From: Claviceps africana
Taxonomy: Eukaryota; Ascomycota; Sordariomycetes; Hypocreales; Clavicipitaceae
Assembly: GCA_018360145.1 (NCBI GenBank)
Contig: SRPY01000045.1
Location: 1-64,000, forward strand
Direction: 5' to 3'
Length of the DNA: 64,000 nucleotides
A program made the translations under genes and the position numbers. Within the stretch, counting starts at the first letter, position 1. Every line of letters starts with the position of its first letter. Positions 37,613 to 50,988 of the stretch are shown here, one piece after another. The notes beneath the pieces are model-generated. The model was not told the DNA's origin. It saw nothing but the letters and a program-made list of their open reading frames with translations, and ran no database searches.

Positions 37613-40600
37613 AGACAGTATAGTAGCTTACCTTTAAAAAGGGTTACTTCTTTACTATAATTTCTATAAATAAGCTATTAAAACTATTAAGTATATATAG
37701 AATTTAACTAAGAAATCTAAATAAAAAAAAAGTAGTAAAATTTACTTTAGTACCTTAAAAGGCTTAACTCTTTAAAGTAACTACTTTTTTTTAGGTTTTT
37801 TTAAAAGCTTATATTTTAAATAAAGCTAAAGGTATACTATATTACTAATATTAATATTTATTAGGTTATATTTAAAGTTATATTAAATTTTAGTAAGGGT
37901 AGCTACTATTATAATAATGTGTTCTACTTTTTATTAATATAGATATTTAAGGACTATAAGGTTAATATCCTTTAAGTTAAAGCTAGTATCTTCTATATTA
38001 TAAAGAAGGTCTATAATTAATAGTAGCTTATATTTAAGAACTAGCTTATTAAAAAAATAACTAATAGCTATAGCTATTATATTATTTAAGTAATGCTATA
38101 GTATAGAAAGGATATTAACCTATAATATATTAAGGTTAATTATTATATAAAAGCAAATTACTATTATTATAGTTTAGTTCTTTCTTTTAGCTAAACTATT
38201 AGTTTAAGGGTAGTATATAATTAATATAAGAAGTTTAACGTTAAGAGTATAGAATAGCGCTTTCTATAAATTAAAGAGAAATTTAGGGTTATAATCGCTA
38301 ATAATTTCTTTAAAAAGGCCTTAATCTATAAGGTATAGTAATTAAAGTAGTAATTTAGCTTAGATTTCTACTATATATATTTTATACCTTAATATAAGGA
38401 TAGTCTTCTTACTAAATAAGCAATTTATTAGGTATAAAATATTTAAAGTGTTAAATCCCTTAACTAACTAAGCTATATTAATAGATAGTTTCTTTAGTAT
38501 ATTAATAATAAAATCTAGGGATATTATATAAAAAGGAGTGGGCTTTATCTATAAGGGGTATATTTTACTAATAGCTTTGCTTTATAATATAGAATTCTCT
38601 CTATATATAAGGTAATATATAATATAATTGTAAATTTACTTACTTATACTTAAAAAAACTACTGCTTTTAGCTCCTTAACTATATAGCTAATACTAAAGT
38701 AGTAGTGGTTATTATAGACTATAGCTAAAATTTCCTCTATATAATTATAGAGTATATATAGCTAGTAATATCCTTTAAAGTCTTAGTAGTATAATAATCT
38801 ATTATTATAAAGGTTTTAGCTATATATTAGGATTTATAGGTAATAGCGGCTAAGTTATTATTATTTTTAGTAGTAGTTTGTAATACTTTATAAAATATAG
38901 CTATACTTTAGGTTAATATAGTACTCTATTAATATAGCTTCTTTAAGCTAGAAATTAATTATAACTCCTACTATATAGTCTTTATTAAAATATATATAGG
39001 CGTTTAATTTATTAAAGGTACTGCTATTTATTGCCTTTTAATAGCTAAGTTTAATAAAGAGTTTTAAAAGTATATTAAAGACTATATTTAGGACTTTAAG
39101 AATATAAATTATATATAAGTTAAACTGTAAAAGGTAGTTAGTAACTTTTGCTAATTTAAGGTTAGCTTTATTAAGATCTATTATTATAAGTAATATATAA
39201 TAAATAATCCCTTTTACTAAAGTATAATTTATTATAATATTAATAAAAGTAAGGTTAAATTAAGCTATTTTATATAGTTTATATATTCTTTATATAATAG
39301 TAGTGACCTTTACTTTAGTTAAGCTATAGCGTTTTTTAATAATAGAGATAGGTTATAAGAGAAAGGTAATAAGCTATAACTTATTATTATTAATATCCTT
39401 TTTAAGAATACTTATACCGTTTTATTTTATATTAAGTTAAAAAGTATATAGGCTAAACCTTTCTTTATATATATTAACTTTAAAGAAAAGCGGTTTCTTT
39501 AAATTATAGTATTAAAGGAGTACCTTTATATATAAAAGGTTATATAAGTTTTTAAAGGCTATAGTTTTCTTTTTAATAAGTTTAAAGGTTTTAAACTTTA
39601 CTATTTATTTTTAAATTTACTTTAAGGAGCTAAATAAAATCTTATTTCTTTTTTTAACTTTTTATAAAAGACTTATCTTTTTATTTTAAAGAGGGTAAAT
39701 ATAGATATTAAACTATAGTATATTAATGTAAAGGTAACCTACTATTTTAATAAAGGTTTTAAGATTAATTAATATAGTTAGTATTTATAAGCGCTTAAGA
39801 GCCTTTACTCTATTATCTATATTAATAAAGCTATTTATATTAATAATAAACTTTAGTAGCTAAATAAAGAGATATTTAATAAAAGACTTATTAGCTAAGA
39901 TATAAAGGTAAGCCCTATTAATAATATTAAAAATAATTTTAAGATAGTAAAGGTAGTTCTTAAGGGTATTTAAGAAAATTGCAATATTATTAATATAAAC
40001 TTAAATAAAGTTATAGTTATAAAATAAGCGATCTATAAAGTGCTATATATATATTAGTAAGTTCTTATACCTTTATATTATAATATAAAATACCTCTATA
40101 CCTCTTTTTAAAATAATTACTATTTAATTATAATAGTTTAAATATATTAGAAGCTAATTAAAAAAACCTATAGCGTTTAAAAGGGTTTTCTACTTCTTTT
40201 TATAAGTGTTATTTATAATATTACTTTAGTTAAGTAGTAAGTAAATATTTAGCATTATTATATAATTAACTAGTTATATATTTATAACTCTATATAACTT
40301 TATTACTCTACTAATTATTTACTAAATAATAAATTTTAGATATAAGTAAAGAGCCTTTTTTTTACTACTTAAAAATAATATTTTACTAACTTTATACTTT
40401 TTATTTTAAATTTTATAGAATTTCTTATAATTCTTTTAGCTAAAGTTATAAACCTATAAGGGTTTAACTTTATTCTACTATTTAAAGATAAAGTTAATAT
40501 ATATTTTATTTTTATTAACTATAGAGACTACCCTTTTATTTTAATAAATATTAAACTTATTAAAGAGTTTAATAAATTAAGTAGCTATATTAATATTAAG

Positions 40601-43600
40601 GTTAGCTACTTTAATACTAAAGATATTATAGATAAATAGAATATTTTTAAAGTAAAAGATACTATATAATAATATCTCTTTATTAATAGCTTTAAGGTTA
40701 AGGTCTTTATTATTTTTAAGGAGTTTTATATCTTTAACTTTAAAGGCTATAATATCTTTAAAATAGTTAAAAGTTAAGCTATTTAGAATAATAATATTAT
40801 CTCTATAAAAAGCTATAAATTAGTAGATATTAAGGATAGTATAATAGAAACTAACTAAACTTATAGCTTTAAGGGTTCTTAGCTGTTATTTTATCTTAAT
40901 ATATAAGGGCTTATTAGTATTATTATAAATAGAGAGTAGCTTCTCTTAACTCTATTAAATAAGAATATTAAAAATCTAATAGTGCCTTAAGTAGAAATAG
41001 TAAACGCTAGTTTTCTATTTATTTTAAAGGTCTTTTTACTTAATTAGTAAAATCCCTATAAAATATAGAGAGATTATTATAGTATAAGCTACTATAACCC
41101 TTTAAATTAATATTAAGTATAGTATATAAAAGATTTATCTCTCTACTACTATACTATAAACTATATAGAAAGTTATACTAAAATTAATAAAATTAATTTA
41201 TATACTATAATTATATATAAATTTTATACTAATAAGTATTTAAAGTATAAGGTTATTTATAATATCTATAGTAACTGTAAAGTAATTAGAAATTTAGGTA
41301 CCTTTTATAGTATTAGAAATATAAAAGTTAAAAGTTGCTGTTTTAGTAATAGAGAATAAGGAATTTATATTATTTACTGTTTTAAGGCTTTAAGTGCCTT
41401 ATTTAATATTATAGCTGTTTTACTTAAGCTATTCTTTATTAATTAAAATAAAGAAGGTTTTAGTATTTAAGTAAATTTTATATTCCTTACCTTTATTATT
41501 AAAATATATTAATATTTTAAGGTATATTAAAGCTTTTATTTTCCTATTAACTTTAAGCTACTTTAAGTAAATAACTACCTTTATTACTTAGCTGCTTATA
41601 ATTTTACTATTAAGCTTTATAATTACTAAAGGTACCTTAAAGTAGTTTTTTATATTAATATAAGTAATATAGGTATTTATATAGTTATTATTTAGTTTTA
41701 AGGCTAATATAAGTATTTTATTAAGCGCTGCTATATTTATAGTTACTAAGAGATTATAAGTTAAAAGGTTTAGCGCTTTAGTAATAATAATTAAGGGTAT
41801 TTTATAATAATGTAATAGGTTAGTAATAGTTAAGTATATATTTATAAAGTTTACTTTAATAAAATTAAACTATTCGCTATTATCTTTATTAATAATTTCT
41901 CCTTTTTCTATAAAGTAATACTTTAAAGCTTTAAGTTTAGCCTCTTTAATTATAGAATTAAAACCCTTACTATTTATAATAAAATACATTAATTTACTAT
42001 TAGCTTTCTATTTTTAATAAAACTTTAGGTTATATCTGCTGCTAAATTATAGTTTACTTAAGCTAAACTATAGTAGCTATAAATTAAAGCTATTTATTTC
42101 TACCTTTTTTAAAGAGGGTCCCCTTAAAGTAAATAAAGTGCTTAGCTACTATTTATTTTAAGGGGGGCTATTATTATTTAAGTAAAGGTAGAAATGCCTT
42201 TTATATAAATAGTTATATAGAGGCATATACTAATATCCTTAATTTAAATAGTTATAATTTTATAAAGGATATTAAGTACTATAGTATTTTTATTATTATA
42301 GGCTATATCCTTAGTTTTAAAAACTATTATTATATTATTATAGGCTAAAAGTTTATCCTTTTAAGTTACCTTTAGGATTTTATTAATTTTAATAGATCTC
42401 TATATTATTATTAAAATATTTTAAATCCTTATCTTTATTAAATACTTCTATAGCTAAGTTAGCGTTAATCTCTGTTTTTATTTTCTTAGCCTTTCTATAG
42501 TTTTTAGCTTCTTAAAGTATATTTTAAAGGTTATATCTTTTACTATTAATAAGGTTAATATATATATTATATTAATCTATTTTTAATAAAGAAGAGTAGA
42601 GTTATTAAAGTTCTATATATAACTTAAAGTGAAGTTAAACTAATAGCTAAAAGTTATTAGATTTACTATTAGTCTATATATAATAAAAAACCTTTACTAT
42701 AAAGTCTTTAAGGGATATAGTGCTAACTATATTATTTTTAAAGAATTTAGCTTAATTAAGCTAAGCTATAGTATTTTAAACCTTAATACTAAACTTCTTT
42801 TAAACTATATAGAAAACTAAGTTTAAATTACTAAAGATTATTATATACTTCTAGTTATTAAGATACTATTTATACTAAGTTAGCGCTAGCCTTTAAAATA
42901 AATATTAAATTTAGTGTTAAATTTAATTCTAATAATTTAAGGTTATATAACTATAGTAGTCCTTTACTACTTAAACCTAAAGGTTTATATTACTAAAAAT
43001 AGCTGCCTTTCTTTTATAGTAAATAGCTTTATTATTAATATTTTTAAGGTTAGTTTTAAAGTTAAAGTATTTAATATCCCCTATCTTTTATAAAGTATTA
43101 AGATATTTATTATAGGTATTAAGTATTAAAATAGAGGTTCCTTAATACTTAACTATTATAGTTAGTTTTTTTATAATAAAAAGTAAAGGCTAACTATAAT
43201 ATATTAATAAGCATTAAAAAGCTTATTTATTAAAGCGTTAACTTTATTCTTTAAAATATAGAATATATATATTAAGGTATTTTTAATTAAAGTCTATTAT
43301 TAGTTAAGGGTTTAAATAAGTCTTTTAATATTAAAAGGAAGATACTAACCTTTTAGTATTATTTATAAAAGCTTATTATAAAGGGTTTTCCTTATAGTTA
43401 GTTATTACTTTATTATAATAAATACTTAGTCTTTTTTAAAAGGGAGCGTTAATTAGTAGTGGTTTTATAAATTAAGATTTAAGGTTTTATTAACTTAATA
43501 AGTAAATATTTGCTAAAGTGCGTTAGTTTTTAACTTAAAATTCCGCTATTATACACTAGAAATTCTCTATTATATTAGCGTTAGTTTATTTAATATAGAG

Positions 43601-44399
43601 GTTTTATTATTTAAATTTCTCTTTAAAAAAAGAGATTACTTTATTTTAAAAGATTTCTATAGAAGCTATTTTTAGCTTAATAAATATTAAAGCCTTCTTT
43701 TAAGCTTAGCTAATAAAGGCTAATATAGAATTAAAGGAAATTACTTAAGTGTTTATATTTATATACCTTTCTTTAAGGGAAGAGCTATAGGGATTCTCTT
43801 TTAATAAAAGTAAGTTAAATTTTAAAGTCTTTAGCAGTTCTCTTTTATTAACGCTATAGTTATTCTTTATTAATATATTTTCTTATTTAATTTAGAAGGT
43901 TTTTATAGAAAAAGGGGTGCTTAGCTTATTAATAAAGGAAGAGGCTTATAAAGAGTTTAAAGGACTGTTTTTTAGTTTAAAGAGATTTAAAAGTCTAAAC
44001 TTTTTTATTTAGTTTATTATTCTTTTTATAGCTTTTAGTTCTTTATTAATAAAAGGGCTATTTATAGGATTTTAATAGTAAAGTTAATTAACTTAAATAG
44101 ATTTAGGTTAAATCTATAGCTTACTATTTATAAATTAATATTTTATAAAAGTTTTAAGGTTTTTAGCGTTTTTTTAGGAGATAAAAGGTTTTTTATAACA
44201 TTAGAACTCTAGAAAATCTTTATAGAATACTTAGAGTTAGTGTATTCATTAGACTTAGTTTTAAGTAATTAAAAAGAGGCTTAGAGTTACTAGCTTAATG
44301 TTTTAAGCCTATTAGTGTTCTTTAGTTATTAATATATAAGTAGTTAGCTTTTATATTTATAATTTAATATATATAAAAGAAATAGTAATTACTACTACC

Positions 44400-44598
44400 T
44401 ATTATATACTAAATATAGTATATAAAGTATAGGCATTTATAACTTATAGAATGCGTTATAAATAATTATAAGGGGAATTATAAAAGAGAATATATATAAG
44501 TTACAAATAGGTGTATAGTTATATATAGTAATAAAGTTGTCTTTCTACTTATATTATTAGAAATCCTCCTTTTATGTAAGGAGTTCCGTCCTGTAACA
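44400..44598. repeat. LTR of element D, right copy
   Basis: This 199-bp LTR is aligned base for base with the left copy, and all differences are transitions. Here the inner end is RIP-mutated (TATTATATAC for TGTTACGTGC), while the outer end GTTCCGTCCTGTAACA is unmutated. Confidence 0.92.
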
Positions 44599-47011
44599 AT
44601 AAAGCTACTACCTTTATAAAACACTTCTTCCTTTTTTTTATAGTTTAACTTATTAATATCCTTAATAATTTTAATACTTAGCTTAATAATACTATATTTC
44701 TACTAAAAAACTACTTTAATATTAATAAAATCTATAGTATTATTAAAGACTTTATTAATTAAAAAGTATTAGAAATTAATAACCTTTTAGTTAAGTTCCT
44801 TAAAGCTTATAGAAAACCTTTTATAAAAATACTAGCTTATTTACTAAATAAGTGCTACTATATTAAATACTATTTAAAACTATATTAAAGGGCTAAAGTT
44901 ATTATTCTTTATAAGCTAAAAAAAACATTAATTAAATAATAATAAATTAAAGTATAGTGCTTAATTTTACTCTTTAATATAGTTAATAAAATATTAAAAG
45001 CAGTAGTAGTATTTTAACTTATTATTATAGTTAAGTTAAGAGATATACTTTTAAACCTTTAAATAAAGAATAAAGCTAATTACTTTATAGAAGTTACTTT
45101 TAGTGTTTTTATAAAATTAATAAAAATAATATAACACTATAGTAGAATTATATTATTACTTTAACTTAATATATTTATAGCCTTTAATATTATTTACTAC
45201 TACTAACTCTTTTATATCTTTCTATTATTTAATATACTTATTTAAATAATAGTATAAACCTAAGCCTTTATTATTAATTATATTACCTATCTTTTCTTTA
45301 ATAATTAATTAATAAAAGCCTTATTTATTATTATTAAGGTTTTATAGAGGTTATTAATCTCCTTTATTCTCTTTTTACTTTATATTATACCTTTATATTA
45401 AAAGCTTTAAGCTATATAATTTATATTTATCTTTAGCTTCTTTAATAATATAAATATTTTTATTTATAAATATATAGTAAAGGAGATATAAAAATAACTT
45501 AAAGATATATAAAATATTTATTAAAAATAATTCTTTAAATTTAACTTTAATTTTTATCTTTAAAAGAGTAAACTAATCTATTTTATTTAAAAGTATATTA
45601 TAATTATAATATTAATTTAACTTAATACTACTATAATATAACTTATTTAATTAACTTAGTTCTTTAAAGTTTAAATTTATTAAAAGCTATATTAATAAAT
45701 ATATTAAAAAAAAGTTAAGGTAAAACTAAAGTAGTAATAATTTATATTTATAGTATTAATAATATTTATATAAAGTTACTTACTTATTAATATTTACTTT
45801 CTCTATATATAAATAATTTAAAGTATAGTTATATATAATATAGTATTATACTATATCTCTATAGAAATTAATAATAAAGTAAAAGGTATTATTAAAGTAT
45901 TTATTTTTAAATAGTTAAAATACTTTAAAATAGTTATTAAAGTATTTAAAGCTATACTTTAATTCTTTATTAAAACTAAAGTAATAGTAGCTTTAATTAA
46001 CCTATATTTAAACTTTTAATCCCTTAGTTTCTATAAAAGAATTAAAAGAAATAAAATAATAAATAAAATATATACTATTTATATAATAATAGTAAGCTAA
46101 CTTTACTGCTATTTTTATTACTATTAAGGCTATTTACTTTAAGTAAATAACTACTTTAAATATATATTATTTATAAACTAACTATATAACTACTTTATAG
46201 AACTTTTATTAACTAAAGCTTTAGTTTTAAAATAAAAGAATTATTAATACTATAAATATACTATAGTAAAGGTATATTAGTTTTAATTAAGATATATAAT
46301 AGCTAAGTATAAGCCTTACTTTATATTTACTTTAAAAGTTATTTAGCTTTATAAAGAGCTAATTAAGTATAAATCTACTACTTTAATATAAATATAAATA
46401 GAAAAGATTAGCTTAAATACATTTCTTTTTTTTTAATATATCTTTAATATAGATTCTTTAATTTATTAATATTAAACTAACCTTAAAAACTATTATTACC
46501 TTTTATTATTATACTTAATTTATAATTATATATAGTTAATTAATACTAAGTTATTTCTACTTTATAATTACTATAATATATATATTATACTTAACTTTAA
46601 TAAGCTAATTATATTCTTTATAAAATAGCTTATTAATATATAGAGACTGCTTTAATTTACCTTAGCTTACTACTTATAAAAGTAATAAAACTAAAACCTT
46701 TAAAAAGGTAAGGCCTCTTTAATATTACACTATAACTGCTATATACCTCTATTAGGCTTTAAAGAGGAAAGATATAACTAATAAATAAGAACTACACTAT
46801 ACACTCTCTAGTAACGCTAACTAAGACAAGCTAACTGCGCGCTAACTCCTATAGCAAATAACTACTTAGGGCTACACTAGCCCTAAGGCAGTTACCCTAT
46901 AGCAGTATATAGGTTTTCCTCCTTACCCTAGGGTTTTTCCTATATAGATTAAGTAGCAGAGGTACTAGATACTAGGCTAGAAACAGCCTAGCTAGCGTAA
47001 ATAAATAAATA
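44599..47011 (+). mobile_element. LINE A2, 3' portion, with internally deleted 3' UTR
   Basis: This is the continuation of A2 after element D. RT blocks match A3: the LDI..AFD block near 45,140-45,190, the GxPQGSP block near 45,337-45,395 and FFNN at 45,438-45,449. The tandem-repeat block and about 1.5 kb of 3' UTR present in A3 are missing, with the joint near 46,785-46,790. The terminal about 200 bp (46,800-47,011) are intact and only lightly mutated, including GCAGAGGTACTAGATAC near 46,953 and a hairpin-forming CTAGGCTAG / CTAGC segment before the TAAA-type tail. It is bounded by a 13-bp target duplication. Confidence 0.88.
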
Positions 47012-47024
47012 AATCTTTATTTAT
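47012..47024. repeat. Target-site duplication of LINE A2, right copy
   Basis: This repeats AATCTTTATTTAT of 29,515-29,527. It overlaps by two bases the left duplication of the retroposon at 47,037. Confidence 0.8.
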
Positions 47025-47036
47025 CTTAATTAATAT

Positions 47037-47108
47037 GTCCCGTGGCGCAGTGGTCAAGCGCCCGGATGACCGCTTGCGGTCGCAGGTTCAAATCCTGCAC
47101 AGGACACG
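47037..47108 (+). other. tRNA-like head of the retroposon (not a normal tRNA)
   Basis: Acceptor-type pairing (GTCC..GGAC), a D-arm (GCGC / GCGC) and a perfect T-arm (GCAGG-TTCAAAT-CCTGC) are present. The anticodon region instead forms GACCG-CTTG-CGGTC, a five-base stem with a four-base loop, so no seven-base anticodon loop can be drawn. One acceptor pair is C opposite A. It reads as a tRNA-derived promoter head, not a functional tRNA. Confidence 0.7.
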
Positions 47109-47689
47109 GGTTTTTCTTAGTGTGTATGCAGGGGCGGGGGCGCTAAGAAAAATCAGACCCTAATTGGCTAGAAGGGGAGTGGTGGCCCTACTTCTAGCTA
47201 ATTAGTGCTTAGTTAGCAGCAAAAAAGTGGGTCTAGTCCCCCCACTTTTCCGTTGCTAACTAAGCGACGCGGATTAGCCACTTCTGCGTTATAAATAGGC
47301 AAATTACCCCCTAGCTCTTAGGTTGCAGAGCCGGTTTGCAGCCGTAATTGCTAGGAAAAAAATAGGTAATTAGGAATAAAAAAAAAAAAAAAAAGTGGGG
47401 TAGCGGTGGTATATGTTGATAACTAAAAATAAAGGAGGTATAGGGTAATTTATAGCTAAACCGGTATTTTATAGTTAGAAATAGGGACTAAAAAAGCAGA
47501 TTTTAAATGTATTTAGTAGGTTTTTTACCCTGTTAGGCAACTAACTAATTAATAATTACTTAGGTAATTATTAATTAGCAACCTAATAAGGTTTTCCTAC
47601 TAAAAAATTAGGTGCAGAGGTTCTAGATACAGCTAAGAGCATAAAATGCTTATATAAAAAATAGCTGCTAGTGTACTAAATACAATACA
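47037..47689 (+). mobile_element. SINE-like retroposon with tRNA-like head, 653 bp, largely unmutated
   Basis: It is flanked by a perfect 14-bp direct repeat, ATCTTAATTAATAT (47,023-47,036 and 47,690-47,703). The 5' head has RNA polymerase III box A (TGGCGCAGTGG, 47,043-47,053) and box B (GGTTCAAATCC, 47,085-47,095). The body has two strong inverted repeats: 47,161-47,174 with 47,191-47,204, and a larger hairpin over 47,207-47,265. An A run of about 18 bases lies at 47,378-47,394. The 3' part carries GCAGAGGTTCTAGATAC, nearly identical to the terminus of LINE family A, and it ends in a TACAA-type short repeat. Base composition is far richer in GC than its surroundings, and CA and TG steps are common, so it largely escaped RIP or arrived late. 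A short T5 run follows the head at 47,111. Confidence 0.75.
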
Positions 47690-47770
47690 ATCTTAATTAA
47701 TATATAATATAAGGTTTTTTATAAGTTTATTTATAAATTTAGGTTTTTTTTATATATTATTTATAAAAAA
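47690..47770. repeat. Short surviving piece of the older layer between retroposon and LINE A4
   Basis: It starts with the right target duplication of the retroposon (47,690-47,703). The stretch 47,711-47,770 resembles 28,638-28,700 of element C. Removing A2 and the retroposon joins it to 29,527. Confidence 0.5.
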
Positions 47771-50700
47771 ACTTTTTGCAATTTCGCCTACACTGCTATA
47801 GTAACGTAGAATTAACTCTAAACTGCTTAAAAAGTGTAGAAAAAGATTCTTTATATTTATTTACCTCCCTTTTTAATAGTATATTAATACTAAAGTATAA
47901 ATATAGTAAATACTAAAATATTAATAAATATTAATAATTAAAATTATAATAGCCTTATCTATAGTTAATATTATTTTAATATAAATTAAGGTAAATTTAT
48001 AATAAAACTATAAATTAAATCTATATTACCTTTTATAAATAAGCTAATATTAAATTATTTTAAAGTTAAATATAAAGAATTAATAAAACTTATTTTAATA
48101 TTAATATTAAAGAGTATATAAAATATTATTCTCTATATAAATAATATAGCAATAATATATAGTTAATATAAAGCCTTTATATTTACTACTTTAAAGGCTA
48201 CCCCTTTTTTTTTAAATATAATAACTATTTAAAACTTTAAATAAACTATTAAAAAAGTAGTTAAAAAAGTAATTAATAGTAGCTTTATTATAAAATTAAG
48301 TTAGGTAATTATTATAATATAAAGTATAATTATATTTATTATTTTAGCCTATATTATTACTATAGTAATATTACTTTAAATTTATTATAAAATAATTATT
48401 AAAAAATCCTTTATTTTTAAAGCTATTTAAAATAAATCCCTTAAAGATATTATTAAAGCTATTAACTATACTATTAAAATTAATACTATAGTAGTAGTAT
48501 ATTAACTCTATAGTAATAATATTATTATTACCTTTTAAAATATAGTAAAACTTTATATTAAAAATATAACTTAAATTTAAACTCTATTTAAACTAAATAT
48601 AATACTTAATTATTACCTTTTTAATATTATTATTAAAGGCTTCTTTATTTATTACTTTTAAAACTAAATAATAAATAAAATCTTATAAAACTTTATAAAA
48701 AATAATAGCTTAAAATTAATATAAGTAATAGTATAGAAACTTTATATAATCTTTATTAAGTCCCCTTTAATTATTAAAATTAATAAAATTAAAGTAGTTA
48801 ACTATTTATATTACTTTAAAGTTATTTATAAAGTAGAAATATTTAAAGCTAAACTATATAATAATATCTTTTACCTTTATTAATACTATAGCTACTTTTA
48901 ATTTAAATATATTATAGTATATTATAATATAGTACTATACTATAGCTATTATAATATTAAGCACTATAAAGCTAAAAAATTAACTTACTTAGCTTTAATA
49001 AAAGTAATATAAAAACGCTATATAAACTATATAAAATAATACTTTACTTAATTATAATAATCTAATATTATAAATAAATAGTAGTATTATACTTATAATA
49101 TATACTTAAGCTAGCTTTAAATCTTTATTACCTCTCTTTTAATATTAAAAAGAGATAAATAAATAGAGATTATTTTATATAATTATTACTAAAATATTAA
49201 TAACCCTTTATTATAAAAGGTATTACTATAGAAATATATTAGCTAACTTTATACTTACTTATTTAACTTTTAGTTAATATTAACTTAATAAAGCACTATA
49301 AAGGCCTTCTTTAATTAATAACCTATCTTTAATATAAGTTTAAATATATAGCTATTATTTTAATAGTCTTTATAATATATATAATTAAGGTTATATACTA
49401 AAATATATAAAAGAAAACCTATTTTATATATTTAATACTAAAAACCTATATTAAAATTAATATAATTATAATATAAAAACTAAGTATATTTATTAAATAC
49501 CCCTTTAATTTAAGCTTTAGCTATTATTAATTTACTACTTAAAAAAATAAACTATATTATATATTTACTATTAATATAAAGCTAAGTTATAGTTAACTTA
49601 AAGTAGTATTAACTAATATATAATTAATATATTAAACTATAATATATATTTTATATACTCTTTAATATATAAATTAAGCTAAATTATACCTTTTATTAAA
49701 TTTATAGTAGCTATATTATAACCTTAAAGTATATTTATAAATAACTTTAATTAATACTACTTTTTATAAAACTACTATAATTAAATATTATTAAATAATA
49801 AACTCTTTTTATTAATAATAAAGTAATAATAATTTAAACTTACTATATTATAAAAAGAGGTTATATAGTTTTTCTATAGTAAATATAGTAATATTATTAA
49901 CTATATTTAAACTATTTTTAATATAATTATTAAATACTTAAATAGCTTTAACTTTATTAAATTTAACTATATTTTATAGCTTATATAAATTAATATTAAT
50001 AATAATAAAAAGCTTAGCTATAGCTATATATTTAAATAGCTAAAAATAAACTAAAAATTAATTATAGCTAAGGTAGTAATATAGCTTTAAATTAATTACA
50101 CTAAAGTCCTACTTTTAATACTTTAAAAGATTAATATATATATTAAATAAATTATAAATAAATTTTAAATAATAATATAAGTAGTAGTTTTATGTAAACT
50201 TTTAAGTAGCTTTAAACTTAATTTATAGTAAAACTATAGAATAAAGTAAGTAATATAAAATATAAAATAAATGCTATAATATGAGTAGTTATTATAAACT
50301 AAAGCTAATTAATAACTTATATTTAAGGTAGTTTAAATATAATTTTAAATTATTTATAATAAATAATATAGCTTTTAATAAACTATAGTATATATTACTT
50401 TTACTTATTAAAGTAACCTTTAGAAACTTAAATATTAAATATAGCTTTAAAATAAACTTCTTTTAAAATAATTATAAAAACTTAATTTCCTATAAAGAAA
50501 TAGCTTAAACACTATTATTACCTCTTTTTATTAAAATAAAGCTATTACCTTTATAAAATACTTTTTCCCTTTTTTTATAGCTTAAATTACTAATATTTTT
50601 AATAACCTTAATACTTAGCTTAATAACGCTATATTGTTACTAAAAAACTGCTTTAATATTAATAAAGTCTATAGAATTATTAAAAGCTTTATTAATTAAA

Positions 50701-50988
50701 AAGTATTAAATATTAATAACCTTTTAGCTAAATTTCTTAAAGCTTATAAAAAACCTTTTATAAAGATATTAGCTTATTTATTAAATATATATTATTATAT
50801 TAAATATTACTTAAAACTATATTAAAAGATAAAAGTTATTATTCTTTATAAGTTAAGAAAAATATTAGTTAAATAATAATAAATTAAAGTATAGCGCTTA
50901 ATCTCTTTTTTAAATATAGTAAATAAAGTATTAAAAGTAATAATAGTAGCTTAATTTATTATTATAATTAAGTTAAAAGATATACTTT
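47771..50988 (+). mobile_element. LINE A4, 5' portion, up to the B1 insertion
   Basis: It begins near 47,771-47,780 with the family leader in mutated form (GCAATTTCGCC). It follows A2 base by base with RIP-type differences only, through the ORF1 and endonuclease region into ORF2. It is split at 50,988 by LINE B1, which duplicated TAAAAGATATACTTT. No coding motif upstream of the RT survives clearly. The exact first base is uncertain because the matching target duplication lies outside the window. Confidence 0.82.
50974..50988. repeat. Target-site duplication of LINE B1, left copy
   Basis: The 15-bp sequence TAAAAGATATACTTT is repeated at 57,792-57,806 directly after the tail of B1. Confidence 0.9.

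Larger units (their letters stand above)
32294..44598. mobile_element. LTR retrotransposon D, 12.3 kb, with both LTRs and 5-bp TSD, nested in LINE A2
   Basis: Two 199-bp LTRs (32,294-32,492 and 44,400-44,598) begin TGTTACGTGC and end CTGTAACA in their unmutated outer parts. The whole is flanked by the direct repeat ATAAA (32,289-32,293 and 44,599-44,603). The LTRs differ only by transitions of the RIP kind. The interior has no intact frame. In 33,380-34,130 the plus strand reads as long stretches broken by TAA/TAG where Gln or Trp could have stood, and a purine-rich, Lys/Glu-like stretch lies at 34,440-34,550. This favours plus-strand coding. I could not find RT or integrase motifs, so superfamily (copia or gypsy) and orientation remain open. 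At 12.3 kb it is long for either and may itself contain an insertion. Confidence 0.9.

Noticed and set aside
47037..47108. A functional tRNA gene
   Set aside because: Boxes A and B and the T-arm are present, but no seven-base anticodon loop can be formed, one acceptor pair is mismatched, and the sequence is the 5' end of a unit bounded by a 14-bp target duplication.
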